Below are positions 14,891 to 23,310 of a stretch of DNA of 40,537 nucleotides, in pieces (positions within the stretch are counted from its first letter, which is position 1; every line of letters starts with the position of its first letter). Under the pieces are notes generated by a model. It ran no database searches, was not told the DNA's origin, and saw only the letters and a program-made list of their open reading frames with translations. This DNA comes from Acidobacteriota bacterium (GTDB lineage Bacteria > Acidobacteriota > Terriglobia > Terriglobales > Acidobacteriaceae): assembly GCA_021778845.1 (NCBI GenBank), contig JAJYBU010000033.1:1-40537 (forward strand). Reading direction: 5' to 3'. The translations under genes and the position numbers were made by a program.

Positions 14891-16066
14891 GTGAATGACA
14901 CGCCTAGTTTGTCCGGTCTCGCGCCAGAACTTCCGCAGGAAAACCATGTATTTGCTGAGTTTTCTGTCGATGATAAGGCTGTAGAGGCCGCGGTGGAGCC
15001 GTCTATTGCGGTGATGGTGGGTGGGGTGGGGTTGCGGCTTTCGGTGGTGATTCCGGCGCGGAATGAGGAAGAAAATCTTCCTAACTGCTTGATAACGCTG
15101 CTCTTGCAGGATGATGATCTGTTTCGGCTGGGGCGTGATTGGGAGTTGATTGTCGTTGATGATGCTTCGACGGATCGGACGCGGACGATTGCGGAGGAGG
15201 CGGCTTCGCACCATGCGGGGATGCGGGTTCTGGAAGCTCCGCCGCTTGATCTTCGTGCGGGAAACCGAGAATTTACGGGGAAAACGAACGCTTGCTGGCT
15301 TGGGGCGCGGGAGTCGCAAGGGCGGTGGTTGCTGTTTACTGATGCCGATACGCTGCATGAGCCGGGAGATTTGGTGCAGGCTTTGGAGGAGATTCAGGCG
15401 CGAGATGTGGGGCTTTTGTCGTATTCGCCGCGGCAGATTGTGAGCGGATTCTGGCAGAGGGCGCTGATGCCGCTGGTGTTTTCGGAGCTTGCGAGCGTGT
15501 ATCCTCCGGCGCAGGTAAATGATGTAAGCAAACGACTTGCTGCTGCAAACGGGCAGTTTTTGATGGTCGAGCGGGAGGTTTATTTTGGGGTGGGAGGGCA
15601 CCGGGCGGTGGGACGATCGGTGCTGGAAGATGTGGCGCTGGCGGCGTTGGTGAAGGATTCGGGACGGGGGCTTTGGTTTCGCTATGCGCCGGATGCGCTG
15701 AGTACTCGTATGTACTTTGGATTCAGCGATATGGTGGAGGGATGGACGAAGAATCTGGCGTTGCTGTTTCCGCATGCTCTGGGGTTAGCGGCCTGGCGGT
15801 TGCTGGATGTTGGGTTGTTGCTGCTGCCTATATTGCTGATTCCATTGCGCTATCTGGAGTTCTGGCAGCAGGGGGTGATCCTGCTGATCTGGGCACGGAC
15901 GCTGGTGCGGTTCTATGGGCGGGTGCGGCGGTCGAACTTTAGTGCTTTAGATTGTGCGATTTCGGTGGCTGCGCTGCCGTTGTTTATCGGGTTGCTGGTG
16001 CGGAGTTGGATGAAGCACAGAGTATTTCACCAGGTGGCGTGGAAGGGCAGGGCGTATCGAACGTGA
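14891..16066 (+). CDS. Family 2 glycosyltransferase, membrane-associated
   Basis: A 391-aa GT-A fold enzyme. Seen: the nucleotide-sugar start RLSVVIPARNEEENLPNCL, VVDDASTDRTR, the metal-binding DxD-type motif in FTDADT, and the acceptor/catalytic-base region GHRAVGRSVLEDVALA. The last 130 residues have about three hydrophobic segments (LDVGLLLLPILLIPL, and ISVAALPLFIGLLV), so it acts at the inner membrane, probably on a lipid-linked acceptor. General pattern is like CrtQ/HpnB-type GT2 enzymes, but no carotenoid or hopanoid genes adjoin it, so the substrate is open. The GTG start has no ribosome site and may be on a leaderless transcript. Confidence 0.87.
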   Translation: MNDTPSLSGLAPELPQENHVFAEFSVDDKAVEAAVEPSIAVMVGGVGLRLSVVIPARNEEENLPNCLITLLLQDDDLFRLGRDWELIVVDDASTDRTRTIAEEAASHHAGMRVLEAPPLDLRAGNREFTGKTNACWLGARESQGRWLLFTDADTLHEPGDLVQALEEIQARDVGLLSYSPRQIVSGFWQRALMPLVFSELASVYPPAQVNDVSKRLAAANGQFLMVEREVYFGVGGHRAVGRSVLEDVALAALVKDSGRGLWFRYAPDALSTRMYFGFSDMVEGWTKNLALLFPHALGLAAWRLLDVGLLLLPILLIPLRYLEFWQQGVILLIWARTLVRFYGRVRRSNFSALDCAISVAALPLFIGLLVRSWMKHRVFHQVAWKGRAYRT

Positions 16067-16112
16067 GGTGCGTCATGGCGTACCTTTCAGCAAAAAGTGC
16101 CTGAAAAAGCTA

Positions 16113-16162
16113 CACTCTCAGCGCAATCTTGGGCTGCAATTCGACACTCTCAACACGGTTTT
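16113..16162 (-). repeat. 50-bp dispersed repeat, copy B
   Basis: Inverted relative to copy A at 11559-11608, with 45 of 50 identical. It lies in the leader region of the pterin cluster, next to a small hairpin TTTCAG/CTGAAA just left of it. Confidence 0.85.
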
Positions 16163-16273
16163 CGGTTGCAGGGTTTAGCATTCCTCGCACGATTCGCATC
16201 CGACGCGGGTTGAACGCATCCAACCCAGATGCGCTTGTCGGGGCAGAATGTTTTTGTCTGGTGGAAGAACTTT

Positions 16274-16687
16274 ATGATCCTACTCACACGCAGAGCCGAT
16301 TTTTCAGCCGCACACTTTTACTGGAACCCCGAATGGACGGAGGAGGAGAACGCGCGTGTGTTTGGCAAGTGCGCGAATCGCCAGGGGCATGGGCACAACT
16401 ACACGCTTGAGGTGACGGTGGCGGGGGAGATTGATCCGGTGTCGGGGTTTGTGGTGGACCTGAAGCAGTTGAAGGACATTATCGAGCGCGAGGTGGTGAG
16501 CGTGTATGACCATCGGCATTTGAACTTTGAGGTGCCGGAGTTTGCGGAGGCGATTCCTACGACGGAGAATATTGCGATTGCGATCTGGCGGCGGCTGGAG
16601 GGGAAGATTACGCACGCGAAGCTGCATCGCGTGAGGGTGTATGAGATGGCGGATTTGTTTGCGGATTTTTATGGGGAGGGAGCATGA
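16274..16687 (+). CDS. 6-pyruvoyl/6-carboxy-tetrahydropterin synthase, paralogue 1
   Basis: A 137-aa T-fold enzyme acting on dihydroneopterin triphosphate. Zinc ligands are the His in FSAAHF and the two in GHGHNY. The catalytic Cys is in FGKCANRQGHGH, with the Asp-His pair in YDHRHLN and the Glu in RVYEMAD. C-x5-HGH spacing and the segment EIDPVSGFVVDLKQLK are closer to eukaryotic-type PTPS than to short E. coli QueD. Product could be the queuosine precursor 6-carboxytetrahydropterin or 6-pyruvoyltetrahydropterin. The ATG at 16274 has GGAAGA 7 nt upstream. It overlaps the next gene by 4 bp (ATGA). Confidence 0.88.
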   Translation: MILLTRRADFSAAHFYWNPEWTEEENARVFGKCANRQGHGHNYTLEVTVAGEIDPVSGFVVDLKQLKDIIEREVVSVYDHRHLNFEVPEFAEAIPTTENIAIAIWRRLEGKITHAKLHRVRVYEMADLFADFYGEGA

Positions 16688-17145
16688 GCGGGGCGATTGT
16701 GCGGCAGGTGGCGCATCTGTCGAGGCGGTATCACTTCAGCGCGTCGCATCGGTTGCATGTTGATGCTCTCTCGGCGGAGGAGAACCGCGCGATGTTTGGC
16801 AAGTGCAACAACCCGTTTGGGCATGGCCATAACTATGTGGTGGAGGTTACGCTGTCAGGGCCGGTGGACCCGGTGACGGGGATGATTGTGAACCTGGGTG
16901 ATCTGGATTTGTTCGCACAGCGAGAGGTGATCGATTTATTTGACCATGCGAATCTGAATACTCTGGAGGCCTTTCGCGACCGGGTGACGACGACGGAGCA
17001 TGTATGTGTGGAGATGTGGAGCATCTTCACCGGCTTTGCGGAGGCGATCGATCATCCGCAGTTGAAGCTGGAGCGCGTACACGTGGAAGAGACGGGAAAT
17101 AACTCGTTTGATTATTTCGGCGAAGGCGCACCGTTGAGGAGTTGA
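16684..17145 (+). CDS. 6-pyruvoyl/6-carboxy-tetrahydropterin synthase, paralogue 2
   Basis: A 153-aa second member of the same family, translated in overlap with the first. Zinc ligands lie in FSASHRLH and GHGHNY, the catalytic Cys in FGKCNNPFGHGH, Asp-His in LFDHANLN, and Glu in VHVEETGNNSFDYFGEG. The text GKCNNPFGHGHNY and PVDPVTGMIVNLGDL is very close to the animal PTPS pattern as I know it. All active-site residues are present in both paralogues, so neither looks like a dead copy. With folE 79 bp downstream, the cluster supplies and uses dihydroneopterin triphosphate. Queuosine partners QueC/QueE are not in the window, nor is a sepiapterin reductase. Confidence 0.9.
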   Translation: MSGAIVRQVAHLSRRYHFSASHRLHVDALSAEENRAMFGKCNNPFGHGHNYVVEVTLSGPVDPVTGMIVNLGDLDLFAQREVIDLFDHANLNTLEAFRDRVTTTEHVCVEMWSIFTGFAEAIDHPQLKLERVHVEETGNNSFDYFGEGAPLRS

Positions 17146-17223
17146 GCGCGCAGGGGCTGTGATGCAGCGGGATGGACGAATCAGCACGGGAAGAAGTCTT
17201 GAAGAGAGGCTGGAGTGAGGTCT

Positions 17224-17871
17224 ATGAAGTTTGAGCTGAATGGGATGGAAGAGCGTGAGTCTGCCTTGCTGGTGAATGGGAATGGCAAAGGAGATCAGAC
17301 GATGGCGTTGACGGATGCCAGTACGCAGGAGATCTATGCGGAGCTGCTGAAGCGGATTGGCGAGGACCCGACGCGGGATGGGCTGCGGAACACGCCCGGG
17401 CGCATGGAGAAGTCCATGGCGTTCTTGACGCAGGGGTACTTGCAGTCTGCCGATGAGGTGCTGCATGATGCGCTGTTCGATGTGGACTATGACGAGATGG
17501 TGATGGTGAAGGACATTGAGTTTTACTCGATGTGCGAGCATCATCTGCTGCCGTTTTTTGGCAAGGCGCATATTGCGTATGTGCCGCAGGGAAAGGTTGT
17601 GGGGCTGAGCAAGCTGCCGCGAATGGTGGATGTGTTTGCGCGGCGGCTACAGGTGCAGGAGCGGCTGACGCAACAGATTGCCGAGGCGATTGAAGAGGCG
17701 ATTCATCCGCAGGGAGTGGGCGTCGTGCTGGAGGCGCAACATCTTTGCATGATGATGCGCGGCGTGGAGAAGCAGAGCTCGCTGACGGTGACGAGCTCGA
17801 TGCGCGGGGTGTTCAAGACGCAGTTGCAGACGCGGAATGAGTTTTTGTCGCTGGCGGGGGCGGAACGGTAG
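17224..17871 (+). CDS. folE: GTP cyclohydrolase I (type IA)
   Basis: A 215-aa cytoplasmic enzyme that converts GTP to dihydroneopterin triphosphate, the first step of folate, queuosine and biopterin pathways. Zinc ligands are in MCEHHLLPF (Cys and His) and [12 protein letters not shown] (Cys). [32 protein letters not shown] and [13 protein letters not shown] are typical. The first 25 residues are not conserved; GTG 17215, ATG 17224 and ATG 17302 are possible starts, and GAGG just before 17224 favours that one. Its place behind two pterin synthases suggests a dedicated supply for them. Confidence 0.95.
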   Translation: MKFELNGMEERESALLVNGNGKGDQTMALTDASTQEIYAELLKRIGEDPTRDGLRNTPGRMEKSMAFLTQGYLQSADEVLHDALFDVDYDEMVMVKDIEFYSMCEHHLLPFFGKAHIAYVPQGKVVGLSKLPRMVDVFARRLQVQERLTQQIAEAIEEAIHPQGVGVVLEAQHLCMMMRGVEKQSSLTVTSSMRGVFKTQLQTRNEFLSLAGAER

Positions 17872-18054
17872 ATCGCTGTCAGCTTGTAGCCGAAGGCAAG
17901 CACGGACGCCAGTTGCACGCGCGAGAAGCAGGTTCTTGGCCTGGTTCAGGATGACGGGTGTGGTGGCAGGTCGTCTCTGGCGAGAGGTTCCGGGCAGAGC
18001 GGTCGCTGACAAAACTGCGAATGTTGCGTCGAAGTGCGCGACAATAGCAACTGC

Positions 18055-18927
18055 ATGAATGGACTTTTGATACTCGATAAACCTGCGGGTATGACCTCGC
18101 ATGATGTGGTGGCGATTGTGCGCCGGGCGACTGGCGAACGATCGATTGGGCATTTGGGGACGCTGGACCCGATGGCTACGGGCGTGCTGCCGCTGCTGCT
18201 GGGTAAGTACACGCGGCTGGCGCAGTTCTTTGGGCAGGCGGAGAAGGCGTATACCGGAACGATACGGTTTGGGTTTGCCACGGATACGTTCGACGCGGAG
18301 GGGACGGCGGTTGCAGAGCCGGTGGCGCTGACGAAGTCGCTGGCCGAGTTGCGAGAGTTGGCGCGGCGATTCCATGGTGAGATGGACCAGGTACCGCCGG
18401 TGTTTTCTGCGAAGAAGATAGGTGGAGTTCCTGCGCATAAGCTCGCTCGTGCGGGTAAGGACGTTCCCGTAAAAGCGGCGCGGATTACGATTCAGCGGTT
18501 TGAGCTGCGGTGGCTGGAGGGGGATACGGCTGCGTTCGGGATGCAGGTCTCGGCGGGCGGGTATGTGCGGTCGGTGGCGCATGAGCTGGGCGAGTTGGCG
18601 GGGTGTGGGGCGCATCTGGCGTCGCTGCGGAGGACCGAGGCGGGGGTGTTTACGCTGGCGCAGGCGATCACGCTGGAGGAGTTGAAGGCGATGAGACCGG
18701 AGGAGGTGGGGGCGCGGTTGCCGCACCCGCGGTCGCTGCTGGTGGAGATGCCGTCGGTGACGGTGGACGAGCAGACGGCGGGACGGATTCGGAATGGGAT
18801 GCAGGTGAATGTGCCGGAGTTTTCGGGGGCGCAGATGGTGAAGGTGTTTAGCGGGCCGAGGGAGTTGCTGTGCGTGGCGAAACGGGTGGCGGGGACGCTG
18901 ATGCAGCCGGTGGTGGTGATGGGGTAA
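18055..18927 (+). CDS. truB: tRNA pseudouridine-55 synthase
   Basis: A 290-aa enzyme that makes pseudouridine at position 55 of the tRNA T loop. The N-terminus is MNGLLILDKPAGMTSHDVV and the catalytic Asp 38 lies in GHLGTLDPMATGVLP. KAYTGTIRFGFATDTFDAEG and PPVFSAKKIGGVPAHKLAR complete the core, and GGYVRSVAHELGELAGCGAHL is the RNA-binding loop region. The C-terminal part is PUA-like. The in-frame GTG at 18034 is not needed. The gene is 183 bp from folE; that gap has a weak hairpin (GCTTG/CAAGC) and no gene. Confidence 0.96.
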   Translation: MNGLLILDKPAGMTSHDVVAIVRRATGERSIGHLGTLDPMATGVLPLLLGKYTRLAQFFGQAEKAYTGTIRFGFATDTFDAEGTAVAEPVALTKSLAELRELARRFHGEMDQVPPVFSAKKIGGVPAHKLARAGKDVPVKAARITIQRFELRWLEGDTAAFGMQVSAGGYVRSVAHELGELAGCGAHLASLRRTEAGVFTLAQAITLEELKAMRPEEVGARLPHPRSLLVEMPSVTVDEQTAGRIRNGMQVNVPEFSGAQMVKVFSGPRELLCVAKRVAGTLMQPVVVMG

Positions 18928-19012
18928 GCACTGTGCCGTCCCACGCATGTCGCATGATGGCGCGGCATGCATGGGGCACCTGGATTGGTGGGATCAGGAG
19001 CGAGGGCGATGG

Positions 19013-19747
19013 CTAGTGTTTGAGCAGCGGTTTGAGGAGGTCTTCGACGTTGCGGGCGACTTGCTGATTGCCCTGGGCGGTGGCGTGGGTGTCGTCGGCT
19101 TGCATGCTGCCGGGGACACCGTAGACACCTTTGAGGAGGAAGGGAAGGAAGCGGACGTGGTATTGCTTCGCGAGAGCGGGATACATGGCGTTGAATTTTT
19201 TGATGTAGTCGGGGCCGTAGCTGGGGGGGAGGGTGATGCCGGCGAGGACGACCTGGATGCCGCTGGCTTGTAGCTGCGCGATGATGGCGGAGAGGTTGGA
19301 CTGGGTTTGTTCGAGGGGCAGGCCGCGGAGGCCGTCGTTGCCGCCGAACTCTACGACGGCGATCTGGGGATGGCGGTCGAGGACATGCTGGATGCGGTCG
19401 AGGCCGTCCTTGGTGGTGTTGCCGGAGATGCCGTCGTTGAGGACGTGGTAGTGGTAGCCGGCGGCGTCGAGGAGATGCTGGAGGGCGTCGGGGTAAGACT
19501 GGCCGGGATCGGTGCCGAAGCCGGCGGTGAGGGAGTCGCCGAAGCAGAGGATCCTGGGTCGGTCCTGCGCGGACGGCGAGGGGCTTTGCGTGGTCGGCGC
19601 TGGGGGTGGGGGCGGTGCTGGACTGGTGGCGATGGCTGCGTTGGTGGTCGAGTTGGTGGGCGCGGTGTGGCAGCCCGTTGGGGCGAGAGTCGCCAGAGCG
19701 ATTAAAACGATAGTGGATAAACTAAGGGCTGTGCGCGCGCGATTCAC
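19013..19747 (-). CDS. SGNH/GDSL esterase, TesA-like lipoprotein
   Basis: A 244-aa envelope esterase/lysophospholipase. It begins with GTG at 19747, a signal segment and a PTGC lipobox (Cys 26), followed by a Pro/Ser/Thr-rich linker. SGNH blocks: GDSLTAGFG with Ser 72, the Gly in GISGNTTKDG, GGNDGLRG with Asn, and DDTHATAQG with His 221 as the last. The start codon lies inside a dyad CACACT-N8-AGTGTG (19745-19764) and has no ribosome site. It is divergent from a YbbA/YbbP-like ABC transporter, the layout known for tesA in E. coli, which supports the TesA assignment. Confidence 0.88.
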   Translation of the reverse strand: MNRARTALSLSTIVLIALATLAPTGCHTAPTNSTTNAAIATSPAPPPPPAPTTQSPSPSAQDRPRILCFGDSLTAGFGTDPGQSYPDALQHLLDAAGYHYHVLNDGISGNTTKDGLDRIQHVLDRHPQIAVVEFGGNDGLRGLPLEQTQSNLSAIIAQLQASGIQVVLAGITLPPSYGPDYIKKFNAMYPALAKQYHVRFLPFLLKGVYGVPGSMQADDTHATAQGNQQVARNVEDLLKPLLKH

Positions 19748-19935
19748 ACTTTGATTTTAGTGTGTGTAGCACTGGGCTCGTTTATGCCGGGCGGGCGCGA
19801 AGATTTTGCGGTGATCTTTGCGCTGTAGCGGGTGGATGGTTCATCAGATAGCTGGACAGAAGGCTGACGATTTTAAAGACACATGAGGTTGCGATTGTGG
19901 ATGGTGCATCGAAGGTGATGGGTTGGGAGGGGCCG

Positions 19936-20664
19936 ATGATTGTGGTGAGGGGTTTGCGGAAGTCGCTGCGCACGGGTGGGGCGACGGTGGAGATTCTGCG
20001 GGGGATTGATTTTACGGTGGAGCGCGGGGAGTTTGTGGCGATCATGGGAGCGTCGGGGTCGGGGAAGTCGACGCTGCTGGGTCTGCTGGCGGGGCTGGAT
20101 GATCCGACGTCGGGGAGCGTGGCGCTGCATGGGACGGTGATCAGCAACCTTGAGGAAGATAAGCTGGCGCAGTTGCGGGGGAAGACGATCGGGTTTGTGT
20201 TCCAGAGCTATCAGTTGATTCCGACGCTGACGGCGCTGGAGAATGTGCTGCTGCCATACGAGCTGAACGTCTCTCCGAATGCCGCAGGCGCTGATGCGGG
20301 CGGATGGAAGGCGGGTGTGGCGCGGGCTCGGGCGCTGCTGGATTCGGTGGGGCTGAGTGAGAGGGTGGACCATTATCCGGTGCAGCTCTCGGGCGGGGAA
20401 CAGCAGAGGGTGGCGTTGGCGCGGGCGTTTATTTTGCGGCCGCCGATTGTTCTGGCCGATGAGCCGACGGGGAATCTGGACACGGTGAATGGGAAGCACA
20501 TTCTGGAGCTACTGCTGGAGCTGAATCGGGTGGAGGGAACGACGCTGGTGCTGGTGACGCATGATCCGGCGCTGGCGGCGCAGGCGGGGCGGCGGATTAC
20601 GCTGCGCGACGGGTTGGTGGTGAGCGACGAGGTGCAGGGTGCGGGCTCGCCGGTGAGCGTATAG
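19936..20664 (+). CDS. ABC transporter ATP-binding protein, YbbA/LolD type
   Basis: About 242 aa with a complete ABC core: Walker A GASGSGKST, Q-loop region FVFQSYQLIPTLTALENV, signature LSGGEQQRVALARAF, Walker B IVLADEPTGNLD and H-loop LVTHDPALA. The AEPTGNLD/SGGEQQR style places it in the MacB/LolD/YbbA group, which powers extraction or mechanotransmission rather than transmembrane transport. The ATG at 19936 (MIVVRGLRK) has GGGAGGGG upstream. GTG 19897 and ATG 19918 are alternative starts. The stop abuts the permease ATG directly. Confidence 0.92.
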   Translation: MIVVRGLRKSLRTGGATVEILRGIDFTVERGEFVAIMGASGSGKSTLLGLLAGLDDPTSGSVALHGTVISNLEEDKLAQLRGKTIGFVFQSYQLIPTLTALENVLLPYELNVSPNAAGADAGGWKAGVARARALLDSVGLSERVDHYPVQLSGGEQQRVALARAFILRPPIVLADEPTGNLDTVNGKHILELLLELNRVEGTTLVLVTHDPALAAQAGRRITLRDGLVVSDEVQGAGSPVSV

Positions 20665-23271
20665 ATGGCGGGGCTTTCATACGGGACGGCGGCACGGATT
20701 GCTACGCGGGAGTTGCACTCGTCGCGGGGACGATTTGCGTTTGTGATTTTGTCGGTGGCGATTGGAGTGGCTGCGCTGACGGGCGTGCGGGGATTTTCGT
20801 CGGCGTTTCGAGTGACGCTGCTGCTGCGCGCGCGAAGCATTATGGCTGCGGACATTGCGGCGAGGACGTATATGCCGCCGACGCCGAATGAGCTGGCGGG
20901 AATTGAGGCGCTGCGAGCGGAGGGCAACGATGAGTCGCCGGTGACGGAGCTGCTGTCGATGGCGTCGGCGTCGACGGCGATGGACCCGCTGCTGGTGTCG
21001 GTGAAGGCGGTGGACCCGGCGAAGTATCCGTTCTATGGAGCGGTGGTGCTGGCGCCGGCGATGCCGTTGACGCAGGCGCTGACGGATACGACGGTGGCGG
21101 TGGGCGATGATCTGCTGCTGCGGCTGCATCTGAAGGTGGGGGATTCGATCAAGCTGGGGACCGAGGTGTTCAGGATCGCGGCGGTGGTGGAGGATGAGCC
21201 GGACCGGCTGTCGGGATCGTTTGCGGCGGGGCCGCGGGTGTTGATCTCGCAGAGGGCGCTGGCGGGGACGGGACTGGTGGCGCCGGGGTCGCGGGTGACG
21301 CGGAGATATTTGTTCAAGCTGCGGCAGGGGACGCCGGGGCAGGCGCTGTCGGATGCGGCGGTGGCGGCGCTGAAGACGCGGCTGGAGACGCTGCTGCCGG
21401 AGGCGCAGATTGCGGACTACCGCGAGGCGAATCCGGCGCTGACGAAGGCGCTGGATGGGGCGACGGGGTTGCTGTCGCTGATGAGCCTGGTGGCGCTGGT
21501 GCTGGGCGCGGTGGGCGTTGCGATGGCGATGCGATCGCACTTGCAGCAGCGGCTGGATTCGATTGCGATCATGAAGTCGCTGGGCGCGGGGTCGGCGCAG
21601 GTGATGAAGATTTACTTGCTGCAGACGCTGCTGCTGGGACTGGGCGGAGGCGTGCTTGGCGTGGTGCTGGGGATCGGCGTGCAGATGGTGTTTCCACTGT
21701 TTTTGGCGAAGCTGCTGCACCTGACGCCGACGCTGCAACTGGAGCCTCATGCGATTGGTTTGGGGCTGGGTGCGGGGCTGTTGACGACGCTGCTGTTTAC
21801 GCTGCCGCCGCTGCTGGATATTCGCAAGGTGCGCCCGATTTTAATTCTGCGGCGCAATGTGGAGACGATGGACGATCCGTTTGCGACGCGGGTGGTGCGC
21901 AAGCTGCGGGGATCGGGGGCGCAGATTGCGGCGAGTGTGTTGATTCTTGCGGGGCTGGTGGTGCTGGCGACGCGGGTGTCGGATTCGCGGCAGGTGGGAT
22001 GGACGTTTGCGGTGGGACTGGCGGTGTCGCTGCTGGTGCTGCTGGGGATGGCGGCGGCGACGCTGTGGTTGCTGCGGAAGTTTTTGCGCGGGACGGGATT
22101 GCGGCTGCCGTCGGTGCTGCGGCATGGGTTGGCGAATTTGTATCGGCCGGGAAATCCTTCGGCGGCGTTGCTGGCGGCACTGGGGCTGGGCGTGATGCAG
22201 ATTGCGGCGGTGTACCTGGTGCAGCGTTCGATTGTGAACGAGATGCAGGTTTCGACGGCGGGGAATGTTCCGAATATTTTTCTGATGGATATGGGATCGG
22301 ATGAGGTGGGCCGCGTGCGTGCGCTGCTGATGCAGCAGCCGACGGTGAAGGGCGAGCCGGAGATGATTCCGGTGGTGAGTTCGCGGCTGATGGCGATTAA
22401 TGGCGTGGCGGTGGAGAAGTTGAAGTTGCAGCACATGGGGCGCGGCGGGTTGGGGTTGAATTTGACGTGGCCGGCGAGGGCGGATGCGCCGCCGGCGGGC
22501 GACTTGGTGGTGGAAGGGAAGTGGTGGACGGCGCAGCAGGCGGCGGACGCGGCGCAGCATCCGCTGGTGGCGATTGAGCGCGCAAGGGCGAGCCGGCTGA
22601 AGGTGAAGCCGGGTGATACGGTGACGCTCTCGGCACAGGATGAGGCGTTTACTGCGACGGTGGCGGCGGTGTATGAGGCCGATAGCCGCCATGCGTTTTC
22701 GCGCGCGGAGTTTATCCTGCCGCAGGCTGCGCTGGCTGGGTTGCCGGTGGTTTGGTACGGCGGCGTGCATTGCGATCCGAGCGCTACGGCAACGCTGCGG
22801 CGCGTGCTGTATGAACACTTCCCGACTGTGACGGTGATTGATGTGGCGGCAACGCTGGAGGTGATTCGACAGGTGATGCTGCAGGTGATTTATGTCATTC
22901 AGTTTCTGGCCGCGTTCAGCATCTTTGCGGGCATCGTGATTCTGGCGAGTGCGATTGCGGGGACGCGCTATCGGAGGATTCGCGAGGTGGTGGTGTTGAA
23001 GACGCTGGGTGCTACGCGGGAGCGGATCGCGTCAATCTTTTCGATTGAGTTTGCGGTGCTCGGATTGATTGCGGGTGCGGTGGGACTGGTGTTTGCGAAT
23101 GTGCTGGGACGTTACTTGCTGGTGCATGTGCTGCACTTCGAGTATGCGTTTCAGCCGTGGTTGAACCTGGGTGCGTGGTTGGCGGTAGGCGCGATGACGG
23201 TGGCGGCGGGATGGCTGGCGAGCCATCGAGTGCTGGGGCAGAAGCCGCTGGAGGTATTACGCGAGGAGTAG
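20665..23271 (+). CDS. ABC transporter permease, FtsX/YbbP-like
   Basis: An 868-aa inner-membrane protein with the YbbP layout of about ten membrane segments. One lies at the N-terminus (GRFAFVILSVAIGVAALTGV), followed by a periplasmic MacB-like domain. A first FtsX block follows near residues 265-390 (LMSLVALVLGAVGVAMAMRSHL; IAIMKSLGAG), then a central pair of helices, a second periplasmic domain, and a second FtsX block at the C-terminus (FSIFAGIVILASAIAGTRYRR; VVLKTLGATRERI). The first codon follows the ATPase stop without a gap, so they form one unit. By analogy with E. coli YbbAP-TesA, it may extract hydrophobic compounds from the membrane for the SGNH esterase. The family members also fit lipoprotein export. 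Confidence 0.92.
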   Translation: MAGLSYGTAARIATRELHSSRGRFAFVILSVAIGVAALTGVRGFSSAFRVTLLLRARSIMAADIAARTYMPPTPNELAGIEALRAEGNDESPVTELLSMASASTAMDPLLVSVKAVDPAKYPFYGAVVLAPAMPLTQALTDTTVAVGDDLLLRLHLKVGDSIKLGTEVFRIAAVVEDEPDRLSGSFAAGPRVLISQRALAGTGLVAPGSRVTRRYLFKLRQGTPGQALSDAAVAALKTRLETLLPEAQIADYREANPALTKALDGATGLLSLMSLVALVLGAVGVAMAMRSHLQQRLDSIAIMKSLGAGSAQVMKIYLLQTLLLGLGGGVLGVVLGIGVQMVFPLFLAKLLHLTPTLQLEPHAIGLGLGAGLLTTLLFTLPPLLDIRKVRPILILRRNVETMDDPFATRVVRKLRGSGAQIAASVLILAGLVVLATRVSDSRQVGWTFAVGLAVSLLVLLGMAAATLWLLRKFLRGTGLRLPSVLRHGLANLYRPGNPSAALLAALGLGVMQIAAVYLVQRSIVNEMQVSTAGNVPNIFLMDMGSDEVGRVRALLMQQPTVKGEPEMIPVVSSRLMAINGVAVEKLKLQHMGRGGLGLNLTWPARADAPPAGDLVVEGKWWTAQQAADAAQHPLVAIERARASRLKVKPGDTVTLSAQDEAFTATVAAVYEADSRHAFSRAEFILPQAALAGLPVVWYGGVHCDPSATATLRRVLYEHFPTVTVIDVAATLEVIRQVMLQVIYVIQFLAAFSIFAGIVILASAIAGTRYRRIREVVVLKTLGATRERIASIFSIEFAVLGLIAGAVGLVFANVLGRYLLVHVLHFEYAFQPWLNLGAWLAVGAMTVAAGWLASHRVLGQKPLEVLREE

Positions 23272-23310
23272 TGGCGTTGCGAGTGTGGCGGCTTCGGGCG
23301 TGCTGGAGGT

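Noticed and set aside
12000..14900. Chromosomal replication origin at the skew change
   Set aside because: No cluster of TTATCCACA-like DnaA boxes, no AT-rich unwinding region and no dnaA, dnaN or gyrB nearby; kept only as one reading of the skew.
16163..16273. preQ1-type riboswitch ahead of the pterin synthases
   Set aside because: There is a GGGTTG/CAACCC stem at 16207-16226 but no A-rich tail or pseudoknot pairing of a preQ1 aptamer that I could find.
17647..18972. Minus-strand open frame of 441 codons across folE and truB
   Set aside because: It lies opposite two well-identified genes and translates to Arg/His/Pro/Gln-rich text, the mark of a shadow of GC-rich coding sequence.
20677..21750. 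Minus-strand open frame of 357 codons opposite the ABC permease
   Set aside because: Arg/Gln/His-rich shadow of an established gene.
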